From the NCBI GenBank assembly GCA_002478565.1, contig DLPC01000023.1, positions 124,001 to 188,000 on the forward strand: a DNA stretch of 64,000 nt, read 5' to 3'. The notes beneath the pieces are model-generated. The model did not search any database. It was not told the DNA's origin and saw nothing but the letters and a program-made list of their open reading frames with translations. Of the stretch, positions 33,802-41,054 are shown in pieces (within the stretch, counting starts at the first letter, position 1; the number at the start of each line of letters is the position of its first letter). The position numbers and the translations under genes were made by a program. Source of the stretch: Flavobacteriales bacterium UBA7468. GTDB lineage: Bacteria; Bacteroidota; Bacteroidia; Flavobacteriales_D; Crocinitomicaceae.

Positions 33802-36012
33802 ATGAAAACTTTTAAAGTATTTTCTGCTACATGCTTGTTCGTACTAATTTCCCTCATAAGTGGAAGGGTTTGGGGGCAGGTGATAATGTCATGGGATTTT
33901 TCAATAAATAATACCCCAAATATTAACCTCCCAAGCGGCGCTACTTCGGTTTCGTTCAATACTGGAGGTACTTTAGGAACTTCAGGTTGCACAGGAAACG
34001 GAATATCTAATTCTGGTTGGAATGTTGGTGAGTATTTTCAAATTGTTGCCCCAACAATGGGATACAATATTATGAATATTTCTTTCAATGTTAGATCCTC
34101 TGGAACTGGACCTGGAAATTTTAAAATTCAATATAGTTCTACTGGGTCTCTAGGTACCTTTACTGATTTACCAGGTGGAACATTTTCAAGTGGAAATGGT
34201 GTGTGTGTGGCAAGAGGTCCATTTGATTTATCTGCGATTAATTCCATTAACAATAACAGCAATTCAGTTATAAGATTAGTATTCACTGGAGGAGAGGCTG
34301 ATGGAAGTCCTGCCACTGGAGATGCGCAATCTGCTGGAACATTTAGAATAGATGATATTATTATTAATGGCACTCCAACTTGTTCTACAGGATCTTTTAC
34401 AGGATCAACGGGGGGAAATTGGTCAACAGCATCCAACTGGTGTGGTGGCTCAGTGCCAGCAAGTTCAACGAATGTGGTTATTCCAGCAAATACTACAGTT
34501 AATTTAGACGCTTCAACGACTACAATTGCAAATTTGACAATTGATGGAACTTTAGTTATTGGTGCAGGAAATGCTCTAACATTAACCGGCAACCTCACCA
34601 ACAACGGTACGCTGACGCTTGAAAATGGGGCAACGTTGGTGCAAGGAGCAAGTTCAAGTTATAGTGGTACAGGGACTGTTCAAGTGAAGCAGAATATTAC
34701 TGGAGCGAATAATGGTTCTTCGCCAAATGGGAGGTTTTGGTATTTGGGTAGCCCTGTTGCTGGTGGTTTGAGTTCGATCTTGGATGCCGCAGGGGCCAAT
34801 GTGGTGAAATATTGGGATGAGCCAAGTGCGGCATGGGTTGAAATTACCGACAATACTTCGGCATTGACTGTTGGTCGCGGGCATTATTTACGTTCGTTTA
34901 CCCCGGGTAATCAAACTTTGACATTTACGGGTGGAGTACTCAATAATGGTACATACACGTTTCCTTTGTCTGCAAATGGATCCAGTTTCAATGGTTTCAA
35001 TTTGGTAAGCAACCCATACCCGTCTTATTTGAAATGGGACGACGTAGCCAAAACCAATGTAGGAACCACTGTTTGGTATCGTACATCGAATGGTGCCAAC
35101 AATATGGTTTTTGACACCTATAATAGTAACGGAAATGTCGGAACAAGCAATAATGGCGTAGGAACCGTAAGTCAGTTTATTCCACCTATGCAAGCTTTTT
35201 GGGTAAAGGTAGAAGGAAATACTTCTGGAAGTATTGTGCTTGAAAATATAGATAGAAGCCATCACGTAAGCGGTATGCAAGGGATGCACAGTTTGCTAGA
35301 CAAACAAATGTTTGCCAATATTAATCTCATTAAAGATACAATGCGTGATCAGGCAATTGTTTATAGTAGTTATGCCACAGCTGATGTTTTTGATGCCTAC
35401 GATTCAGAGAAAATGTTCCAGGCAAATACACCACAGCTTTATTCTAAAATCAATGATAAAAAGGTGGTCATCAATGCTAAGAATTTTACGCAAAGAAATG
35501 AAAAGACGCCTTTATACATGAATATCCCGAGTGCTGGAACGTATACCATGCAACTCGGTGAATTCAATAGTTCATTTGGAAGCATTTGGCTTGAAGATTT
35601 GTCAAACGGCCAGCTACAAAATTTACTGATTAACGATACTTACACTTTTCAAACAGAAGCGGGTCAAGATCTTGCACGCTTTGTATTACACTTCGGTTAT
35701 CCTGAGCAAATCTATGGAGCTGAAGTATTTGAATCAGTGGAAGATAACTTTGATTCGCCAGTTAATTGGGATGCAGTAAGTGTTTTGGCTGCTGATGATA
35801 AAATCATTGACCTCACAGCAAGCCTCAATGAAATAGATGCTCAACAGACTAGAATTGTTTCGGTATTTGATATGACAGGAAGACAAATCATGTCTGGATC
35901 ATTTGAAAATGGAAACAATCAAATTCAAGTTCCAGCTTCCAATGCGGTTTACATGGTTCATGTAACTGTTGGCTCAGCTCACAAAGTATTTAAGGTTTTA
36001 ATTCAGCAATAA
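33802..36012 (+). CDS. Large secreted protein with T9SS type A sorting domain
   Basis: A 736-residue exported protein. Signal peptide about residues 1-26 (ends VWGQ). Residues about 27-195 are glycine- and serine-rich with lectin-like strands. Then comes a GGNWSTASNWCGG...VPASSTNVVIPA segment of the kind that opens surface beta-helices, with TIANLTIDGTL and LTGNLTNNGTLTLE repeats. Residues about 660-736 are a type A sorting domain (IVSVFDMTGRQIMSGSFENG, VYMVHVTVGSAHKVFKVLIQ). T9SS export to the surface is expected. The 5' part (to about 34580) is more AT-rich than the rest. The 59-residue peptide gene starts one base after the stop. Confidence 0.85.
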   Translation: MKTFKVFSATCLFVLISLISGRVWGQVIMSWDFSINNTPNINLPSGATSVSFNTGGTLGTSGCTGNGISNSGWNVGEYFQIVAPTMGYNIMNISFNVRSSGTGPGNFKIQYSSTGSLGTFTDLPGGTFSSGNGVCVARGPFDLSAINSINNNSNSVIRLVFTGGEADGSPATGDAQSAGTFRIDDIIINGTPTCSTGSFTGSTGGNWSTASNWCGGSVPASSTNVVIPANTTVNLDASTTTIANLTIDGTLVIGAGNALTLTGNLTNNGTLTLENGATLVQGASSSYSGTGTVQVKQNITGANNGSSPNGRFWYLGSPVAGGLSSILDAAGANVVKYWDEPSAAWVEITDNTSALTVGRGHYLRSFTPGNQTLTFTGGVLNNGTYTFPLSANGSSFNGFNLVSNPYPSYLKWDDVAKTNVGTTVWYRTSNGANNMVFDTYNSNGNVGTSNNGVGTVSQFIPPMQAFWVKVEGNTSGSIVLENIDRSHHVSGMQGMHSLLDKQMFANINLIKDTMRDQAIVYSSYATADVFDAYDSEKMFQANTPQLYSKINDKKVVINAKNFTQRNEKTPLYMNIPSAGTYTMQLGEFNSSFGSIWLEDLSNGQLQNLLINDTYTFQTEAGQDLARFVLHFGYPEQIYGAEVFESVEDNFDSPVNWDAVSVLAADDKIIDLTASLNEIDAQQTRIVSVFDMTGRQIMSGSFENGNNQIQVPASNAVYMVHVTVGSAHKVFKVLIQQ

Positions 36013-36013
36013 G

Positions 36014-36193
36014 ATGACTAGCACTCAAGATAAAAAGGTAATGGGGGACAAGAAGTTTTATACAACACCGCAAGTTGAAAAAGTTGCACTTGATCATGAA
36101 ATCTCAATGGTGATGATGTCGAATCCACCAACAGAGTTAATCCCAAATCAAGACCCACTCATGTCTTTGAAAGGGTTTAGATTGTTCAAGTAA
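36014..36193 (+). CDS. 59-residue precursor-like peptide
   Basis: An open frame of 59 codons read directly from the bases: ATG at 36014, TAA at 36191-36193. It opens MTSTQDKKVMGDKKFYTTPQ, then VEKVALDHEISMVMMS, and ends NPPTELIPNQDP followed by LMSLKGFRLFK. The Y-x-T-P-x-V-E-x-V-x-L-D-x-E-I-S pattern followed by a small-residue, proline-rich tail is common in short Bacteroidota peptides of unknown role. It follows the T9SS gene by one base, so it is co-transcribed with it, and faces the PqqD/HprK/nucleotidyltransferase operon. A modified-peptide precursor is a plausible inference, not shown. Confidence 0.7.
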   Translation: MTSTQDKKVMGDKKFYTTPQVEKVALDHEISMVMMSNPPTELIPNQDPLMSLKGFRLFK

Positions 36194-36214
36194 GCAATAA
36201 GAAACAAATAAAAT

Positions 36215-36246
36215 AAAGCCTCTAGTGATGGGGGCTTTATTTTTTT
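36215..36246. terminator. Bidirectional intrinsic terminator
   Basis: Stem AAAGCCTC (36215-36222) with GGGGCTTT (36231-36238), one G-U pair, then ATTTTTTT for the plus strand; an A-rich run on the 5' side gives a U-run for the minus strand. It ends the peptide transcript and contains the stop codon of the nucleotidyltransferase gene. Confidence 0.7.
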
Positions 36247-37367
36247 CTAGTAAAATGCTGTATGCGCTTGATCCAGGCACCTAAGTAGCTGCTATTCGGT
36301 GCGCTGTAAAGCAAATAGCGTTTCGAGGGAAATACTTCGTGGAAGAGTAGGGGGAGGGTCTTCCAAGAAATTTGATACAGAAATAATCTTGGAAAAAATT
36401 TATAGCGCAGCGTTTGCCCAAAAGTAGGCTGGACGGCTTGTAAAAAGAAGAGTAGGTAAAAAAAGTAGCGCGCTGGGGCTTTTTTTCTATCGGGAAGAAA
36501 GTCATGCTCAAGTAAGCCTAGCCATACCATACAATCGATGACATATTCAATTTTAGTCTGTATCTGCTTTGGATATTGTGCTTTGTTTTGAGGATAATCC
36601 AAAGCTTGTATAGTTCTTTGCACATCTAAAAACGAACTCATTTTGAAATGATTTCCCTTGTCGAGATGCACATAGAGGTGTAGTATATTAAAAAGAGCTG
36701 CATCCTTGGCTTCCAACACATGGGTGTGTTGTTGTTTCCAGTTGATCTTCAGACGATTTTCAAGTAAAGGTTTTGAAGGGAAGTCGAAACCTAGGAAAGT
36801 ATCAAAAAGCAGAACGTGTACATCGATGTTAAGGCCGTTTAGGCTGGCTTGTAAAGGGGCATGAAGTTGAAAGTGTTTTTCGTGAAAACTAGATTTATGA
36901 ATGCTTTGCTTGCATTTGAAACCATTTGCTTTGAAATGGTTTGTGACTTTCTCAAGGTCTACAGGTAAGATCAATACATCGATGTCGGAAATATGTCGAA
37001 TACCCTCTTCTCGGTAGGTTCTGAAAAGTAAATCGAGGCCTTTGAGGACGGCAAATGGAATTTGGTTTTGTTCAAACAATTGCACCATTTGCTGATGCAG
37101 CCTCAAAAATTGGTGATTACCTTGTAAAACTTGTACATATTGTAACTCGAGCTGTTTCCAAAGTTGAGGATCAACCTTTTCTTTAATAGGGCTTAAGTTG
37201 TGGTAAACAAAGCCTGAAAGGTGACTGAGTACAGCTTGTTTGACAAATGAAGCGGTAATAATTTTTGGGTCAAAGTCTTCGTTTACAATGCTACTTGGGT
37301 TTGCTGCAAGCATGAAGAGTTGCTTACTCACTTCGGGTAATTGAAAAGGGAATTGGGGGCTAGACAT
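36237..37367 (-). CDS. Nucleotidyltransferase family protein (NTP_transf_5-like)
   Basis: A 376-residue protein of the uncharacterised nucleotidyltransferase family (PF14907 type). The active-site region is FAVLKGLDLLFRTYREEGI followed by RHISDIDVLIL, giving the G-x-D-L and D-I-D metal-binding pattern. The rest is helical with an HLYVHLDKGNHFK segment. In other bacteria these proteins sit in clusters with PqqD-like proteins and HprK-like kinases, including lasso-peptide clusters. The transferred group and acceptor are unknown. The ATG at 37367 overlaps the kinase stop by eight bases (ATGTCTAG). An in-frame TTG at 37397 was rejected. Confidence 0.82.
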   Translation of the reverse strand: MSSPQFPFQLPEVSKQLFMLAANPSSIVNEDFDPKIITASFVKQAVLSHLSGFVYHNLSPIKEKVDPQLWKQLELQYVQVLQGNHQFLRLHQQMVQLFEQNQIPFAVLKGLDLLFRTYREEGIRHISDIDVLILPVDLEKVTNHFKANGFKCKQSIHKSSFHEKHFQLHAPLQASLNGLNIDVHVLLFDTFLGFDFPSKPLLENRLKINWKQQHTHVLEAKDAALFNILHLYVHLDKGNHFKMSSFLDVQRTIQALDYPQNKAQYPKQIQTKIEYVIDCMVWLGLLEHDFLPDRKKAPARYFFYLLFFLQAVQPTFGQTLRYKFFPRLFLYQISWKTLPLLFHEVFPSKRYLLYSAPNSSYLGAWIKRIQHFTRKK

Positions 37368-38226
37368 GCTGGCTTTCCTTTTCCATGATAAAATCAATCA
37401 CTTCAGCAGTTGGAACAACACCTAATTGATGACAAGCAATTTGGCTGATTAATTGGGTGGCAATCTCCATGTGGTGTTCTACGTGCGCTTTGTTATGACC
37501 GTGATGGATGGTATGGGCTAAAAGTTTACTGAGTGCAGCAACGCCATCGAGTTTATCCAATTTATTTGCGGGCGCATGATACGGAAAGAAAACAGTGTGT
37601 AATTTTCCTTTTTGAGGAGCTGCAGCATAAAACATGGGCGTATTGTAAACAAACCACTCGTTTTCTATTTTTCTGATTATCAGACGGTCATCATTGATAA
37701 TTGTGGCTTGGCGATTATTTTCCCAAAGATGGGCCATCGTACTTTTGCCAACGCCACTAAAGCCAGAAAAAACACGCGTTTGTTGATCGAGCTGCACCGC
37801 TGAGCCATGGATCATGAGCATGTCTTCTATGGTGCTTAGAAAATACCAAACAAGTGGACCTAATGGATAAGCCAATGGGTCAATGGCGCCGTCTTGGCTT
37901 TCCAATACATATACTTGCCAGCTTTTGTTTTCTTGATTCCAGTAGGCAATTTGTTGCAAGACTTCAAGGTTGTTGGGGTCGTAGACAAAAATACAAGTGC
38001 AATGCTCGCCTTGATGGAGTTCCCAAAGCACTCCTTCTTGAGTTTTTGCTTGGTAATGAATATCAGGTTTGGTATAGTTTGTCGGATAACCCTCAAAGCA
38101 GTCAATTTGTACATCGACAACTTGATTCTCTGTTAAAAAAGGCAAGTATCCTTCCTCTATTTTAAGGGGTGCTTGAGAATTCAGTCCAAAAATGAAACCA
38201 CCAACAGACAGCTGAATGCTAGGCAT
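37360..38226 (-). CDS. HprK-like serine kinase domain protein
   Basis: A 288-residue protein whose C-terminal half resembles the HPr kinase/phosphorylase fold: LMIHGSAVQLDQQTRVFSGF, the P-loop SGFSGVGKSTMAHLW, and the Walker-B-like segment ATIINDDRLIIRK. The N-terminal half is beta-rich and not recognised. Related HprK-like proteins are found with PqqD proteins in peptide-modification clusters and in exopolysaccharide systems; a kinase in a lasso-peptide cluster phosphorylates the peptide. No HPr protein is nearby. The ATG at 38226 overlaps the PqqD stop by eight bases (ATGCCTAG). Confidence 0.82.
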   Translation of the reverse strand: MPSIQLSVGGFIFGLNSQAPLKIEEGYLPFLTENQVVDVQIDCFEGYPTNYTKPDIHYQAKTQEGVLWELHQGEHCTCIFVYDPNNLEVLQQIAYWNQENKSWQVYVLESQDGAIDPLAYPLGPLVWYFLSTIEDMLMIHGSAVQLDQQTRVFSGFSGVGKSTMAHLWENNRQATIINDDRLIIRKIENEWFVYNTPMFYAAAPQKGKLHTVFFPYHAPANKLDKLDGVAALSKLLAHTIHHGHNKAHVEHHMEIATQLISQIACHQLGVVPTAEVIDFIMEKESQHV

Positions 38227-38515
38227 GACCAACAGTATATTGATGGAGTTGTTCAATAAAAAAGCTGAGATCCTGGGCAGCTTGATCGGTACTTACGTCG
38301 TAGGTCTCTAAAAGGGAAGCATGAATTTGATCGAAGTTGTTTCCGGCAGCAACCAAGCGATATATAAAACTCCCGAGTTCGTTCAGTGTAAGGTATTGAT
38401 TGAAATCGGCGACGTTGTCACGGAGCGGGACCAACAGTGTGTCAGCACCCACTTCTTTACAAACAAAATGTGGGGATTGCGCCTGAATTTCTTGGATGTA
38501 TTGATTTTGCTGCAT
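38219..38515 (-). CDS. PqqD-like peptide-binding protein
   Basis: A 98-residue PqqD-family protein. It has an N-terminal winged-helix-like beta region (FVCKEVGADTLLVPL), LTLNELGSFIYRLVAAGNNF, and an HASLLETYDVSTDQAAQDLSFFIEQL helix, matching the RiPP recognition element fold that binds leader peptides of modified peptides. First gene of the operon. A TAATTTTA box (38519-38526) ends three bases before the ATG. It likely presents a peptide to the downstream enzymes (inference). Confidence 0.82.
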   Translation of the reverse strand: MQQNQYIQEIQAQSPHFVCKEVGADTLLVPLRDNVADFNQYLTLNELGSFIYRLVAAGNNFDQIHASLLETYDVSTDQAAQDLSFFIEQLHQYTVGHA

Positions 38516-38518
38516 ATG

Positions 38519-38526
38519 TAAAATTA
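38519..38526 (-). promoter_or_regulatory. -7-like box (TAATTTTA) directly before the PqqD operon
   Basis: Minus strand TAATTTTA, one mismatch at the last position, ending three bases before the ATG at 38515. Same close spacing as several other genes. Confidence 0.35.
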
Positions 38527-38556
38527 AGCATTCTTTTGTAAGTTTACGAGCTCAAG

Positions 38557-39003
38557 ATGTCAAAACAAGCTGCACATTTCTGGTTTGAATGGATATTATC
38601 TTCTTTGGAAGAAGGTAAAGAAGTGGCGCTTACAGCCAAGGGTTGGAGCATGTGGCCAACAGTCAAGCCAGGTAGTGAGTTAAAACTTAAAAAGATTCCT
38701 GTTGAAGAAATCGAGGTAGGGGATGCGATTGCATTTATCCGTGGCGAGCATTTTGTCGTGCATCGTGTGGAAAAAATTGCTCAAGAAAATCCAAGAAAGA
38801 TAATTACAAGGGGAGATGCGAATCTTCGCTTCGATGAAATGGTGAGTATCGAAAATTATTGTGGAAAAGTACTTCATCCAACCTTGAACCCGGCGCCGCA
38901 AATAACTCAGCGTTTATTTGCTTATTTATTCCAACTTTTTGAAATCAATTGGGTACGGGCAAAAAAAATCCCGTCTCTATTGAAACGGGATTCAGAATTT
39001 TGA
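38557..39003 (+). CDS. S24/S26-type peptidase without membrane anchor
   Basis: A 148-residue peptidase-like protein. The serine motif is AKGWSMWPTVKPGSEL and the partner region is GDAIAFIRGEHFVVHRVEKI. The VHRV histidine resembles the Ser-His type of signal peptidase I (SipW/Sec11 group) rather than the Ser-Lys type. There is no N-terminal membrane segment, so it is probably cytosolic. Proteins like this occur with PqqD-like and nucleotidyltransferase genes in Bacteroidota. It is divergent from the PqqD operon; its role as leader-peptide protease is inference. The last codons contain a terminator for the opposite strand. Confidence 0.78.
   Translation: MSKQAAHFWFEWILSSLEEGKEVALTAKGWSMWPTVKPGSELKLKKIPVEEIEVGDAIAFIRGEHFVVHRVEKIAQENPRKIITRGDANLRFDEMVSIENYCGKVLHPTLNPAPQITQRLFAYLFQLFEINWVRAKKIPSLLKRDSEF
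38961..38992 (-). terminator. Intrinsic terminator for the porP/cargo operon, inside the peptidase gene
   Basis: On the minus strand: stem AATCCCGT (38992 down to 38985), 10-base loop, ACGGGATT (38974 down to 38967), then a T run to 38961. It ends transcription from the PorP/SprF operon and lies within the last codons of the convergent peptidase gene. Confidence 0.75.
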
Positions 39004-39014
39004 GTTCAATGAAC

Positions 39015-40040
39015 TTATTTGATTTTTGATCTCGAATTGAATTTTTTGTAGTTCATCAACGCCTTAAAATAGAGCTCAGCTCCACCAATACCACCTGTAG
39101 CTTGATTGAGTCTTGAGGTGTTGGCGTCAAAAGAAACTCCAAAACGGAAACGATCGACTTTCATACCGAATGTAGCAACCACAGCATCTTTATGACGGTA
39201 GTAAACGCCATAGTTGACACAGTTAGATTTATTGATTCCGGTGATTTTTGAGCCTTCCTTGATGGTGTTTTCAAACGTGACTCCAGCAGTAAAGCTGTTG
39301 GTTTTTCCGGCTCTGAAATAAAGGATATTTGGTTGAATTCTGAGATCTTTGTTGCGGGTTGCTATATCAGCACCACCTTGTAGTACCATTTGCATGTACA
39401 TTTTATCTCCTGTAAATGACCAAGCCATTTTAGGCTTGACTAAGTGGTTAACCGCATAGCCAAAATAAATGCTTGAACGCGATTGTAATTGGTGTTGAAA
39501 ATAGATACCTGCGCCGAGGTCCATAGTAGCATAGCTTCCGTTGATGCTGTTTTCAACGCTTGTAGCTGGGTCAAAGCCGGTGCCGTTCCATTGGTTTTCC
39601 CAAGTTTGAGATCCGCGATCTGAAGATTGCTGGATAAAGCCTGGGGACATACCAATACTTAGTTTATTGCGTTTGTCTAGGCCAATTGTGTAGTTAAAAG
39701 GAACAGAAACGCTGAGGGTGGTGAGATTGGCCGTTCCAGTTTGGTCTGAAAGCACACTGAAACCCATACCAAAGCAATTTGTATTGCCAAGGCTACCACT
39801 TTCTTTCACTTTGAATTCGCCATTCACAAAATTTGTACGCATGCCGATTCCCATGTCTGGTACGGTGAGCCATTGCGAACGGTGGTTAGCGAAAAAGCTC
39901 ATGTCGTTTTGCCCAGTTGCTACTGCAGCAGGGTTGTAAATAACTTGTGATTGTGACCAATTGGAAATGAGTCGGTCGTGTTGTGCATGAGCGCTGAGCG
40001 CGAGCAATGCAGTAATAGAAAGAATGAATTTACTTTTCAT
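39015..40040 (-). CDS. PorP/SprF family T9SS outer-membrane protein
   Basis: A 341-residue outer-membrane barrel of the PorP/SprF family. Signal peptide about residues 1-19 (ALSAHAQ), then SNWSQSQVIYNPAAVATGQ, the family hallmark (YNPA motif), and many aromatic strands. These proteins work with a type B T9SS cargo, as SprF does with the gliding adhesin SprB. It starts four bases after the cargo gene upstream (40045-40989), so the two form one operon. Confidence 0.92.
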   Translation of the reverse strand: MKSKFILSITALLALSAHAQHDRLISNWSQSQVIYNPAAVATGQNDMSFFANHRSQWLTVPDMGIGMRTNFVNGEFKVKESGSLGNTNCFGMGFSVLSDQTGTANLTTLSVSVPFNYTIGLDKRNKLSIGMSPGFIQQSSDRGSQTWENQWNGTGFDPATSVENSINGSYATMDLGAGIYFQHQLQSRSSIYFGYAVNHLVKPKMAWSFTGDKMYMQMVLQGGADIATRNKDLRIQPNILYFRAGKTNSFTAGVTFENTIKEGSKITGINKSNCVNYGVYYRHKDAVVATFGMKVDRFRFGVSFDANTSRLNQATGGIGGAELYFKALMNYKKFNSRSKIK

Positions 40041-40044
40041 GTGC

Positions 40045-40989
40045 TTATCTGAATAGTGTCACGTTTCCTTTGCGCGAGCCAGAACGGCCGTCGATGGTGC
40101 GGAAATTTAAAATATATGTATAAGTAGCAGGGTTCATTGGCTTGCCTTTGAGCGTGCCGTCCCAACCTTCATGAACGTCTGTTGTTCTGAATACTTGTTG
40201 TCCGTAACGGTTGAAAACGCGAAGGTCAATTTCAGCCAATGCGCCACCTTCTTCAAAGCCGTTGGCAAAATTGCCATCTTCGTCAACGTTTGTCAAGACA
40301 CGGAAGAAGTCATTTTCGCCGTCTCCGTTAGGGGAGAAGGAATTAGGCAATTCAATTTTAACCAAATTGGCAAAATTAACGGTAACAAGTACTGTATCGT
40401 AGGCATAACAACCGTTCAAGCCGTATTGTACTACGTAGTTAGTCGTATAAAAAGGAGTGACAGTTAGGGAATCGCCGGCAAAGCAAGTTGTACAGCCTGG
40501 GATGCTGTCTGCAGTTACACCACTTGGAAACCAAGTAAGGTTACCACCCACAGGTGTACCTTCAGCGTATAAATAAGCCTCTTGGAACATATCGATTGTG
40601 GTGTCAGCAATGACAACATAAGCGCCACCTAAAGTATCAGAGATGGTAGTAGTTAGTGTTGGCATTGGTAAAACAGTCACAAATTGCGAGATCGTACTCA
40701 CGGCACCTTGTGCATTGGTGGCGGTCAAGGTAATTTGGAATGGGCTTGTTGTACTTGCTGCATTGAAGCAAACCTGACCCGGATTTTGACCAATATAGGT
40801 GGAAGGAGTTCCGCCATTGAATTGCCAAGTGTAAACCAGACCGTCGCCAGTTGAGTTATTGACTAAATAAATGCAATCGCCTTCACATAGAATGTTGTCT
40901 GAATCGGAAATGGTGAAGTTTGCACTAGGAGCCTGAGCAACGGCAAAAAGCCCAAGGCAACTGAATAGAATAAAGGATAAAGCTTTCAT
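40045..40989 (-). CDS. Secreted PKD-domain protein with T9SS type B sorting domain
   Basis: A 314-residue exported protein. Signal peptide about residues 1-19 (LGLFAVAQ). One PKD-like domain follows (residues about 30-115; VYTWQFNGGTPSTYIGQNPG, ITLTATNAQG). Residues about 215-314 form the gliding-motility-associated type B C-terminal domain: LPNSFSPNGDGENDFFRVL, LRVFNRYGQQVFRT, GWDGTLKGKPMNPATYTYIL, ending SGSRKGNVTLFR. The ATG at 40989 was chosen over an upstream start at 41028. The PorP/SprF gene follows directly and should serve as its partner. Confidence 0.9.
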   Translation of the reverse strand: MKALSFILFSCLGLFAVAQAPSANFTISDSDNILCEGDCIYLVNNSTGDGLVYTWQFNGGTPSTYIGQNPGQVCFNAASTTSPFQITLTATNAQGAVSTISQFVTVLPMPTLTTTISDTLGGAYVVIADTTIDMFQEAYLYAEGTPVGGNLTWFPSGVTADSIPGCTTCFAGDSLTVTPFYTTNYVVQYGLNGCYAYDTVLVTVNFANLVKIELPNSFSPNGDGENDFFRVLTNVDEDGNFANGFEEGGALAEIDLRVFNRYGQQVFRTTDVHEGWDGTLKGKPMNPATYTYILNFRTIDGRSGSRKGNVTLFR

Positions 40990-41054
40990 ACGCTTATTAA
41001 AGTTGTACAATAATACGAAAGTACGCAAAAAAGTTTCATTTATAGTGATTATTC

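Noticed and set aside
34128..35289. Minus-strand open frames opposite the T9SS cargo gene
   Set aside because: They are shadows of a gene with a clear signal peptide and sorting domain.
36014..39003. Lasso-peptide biosynthesis cluster
   Set aside because: PqqD, kinase and nucleotidyltransferase genes fit, but there is no asparagine-synthetase-like cyclase and no B2 transglutaminase-like protease.
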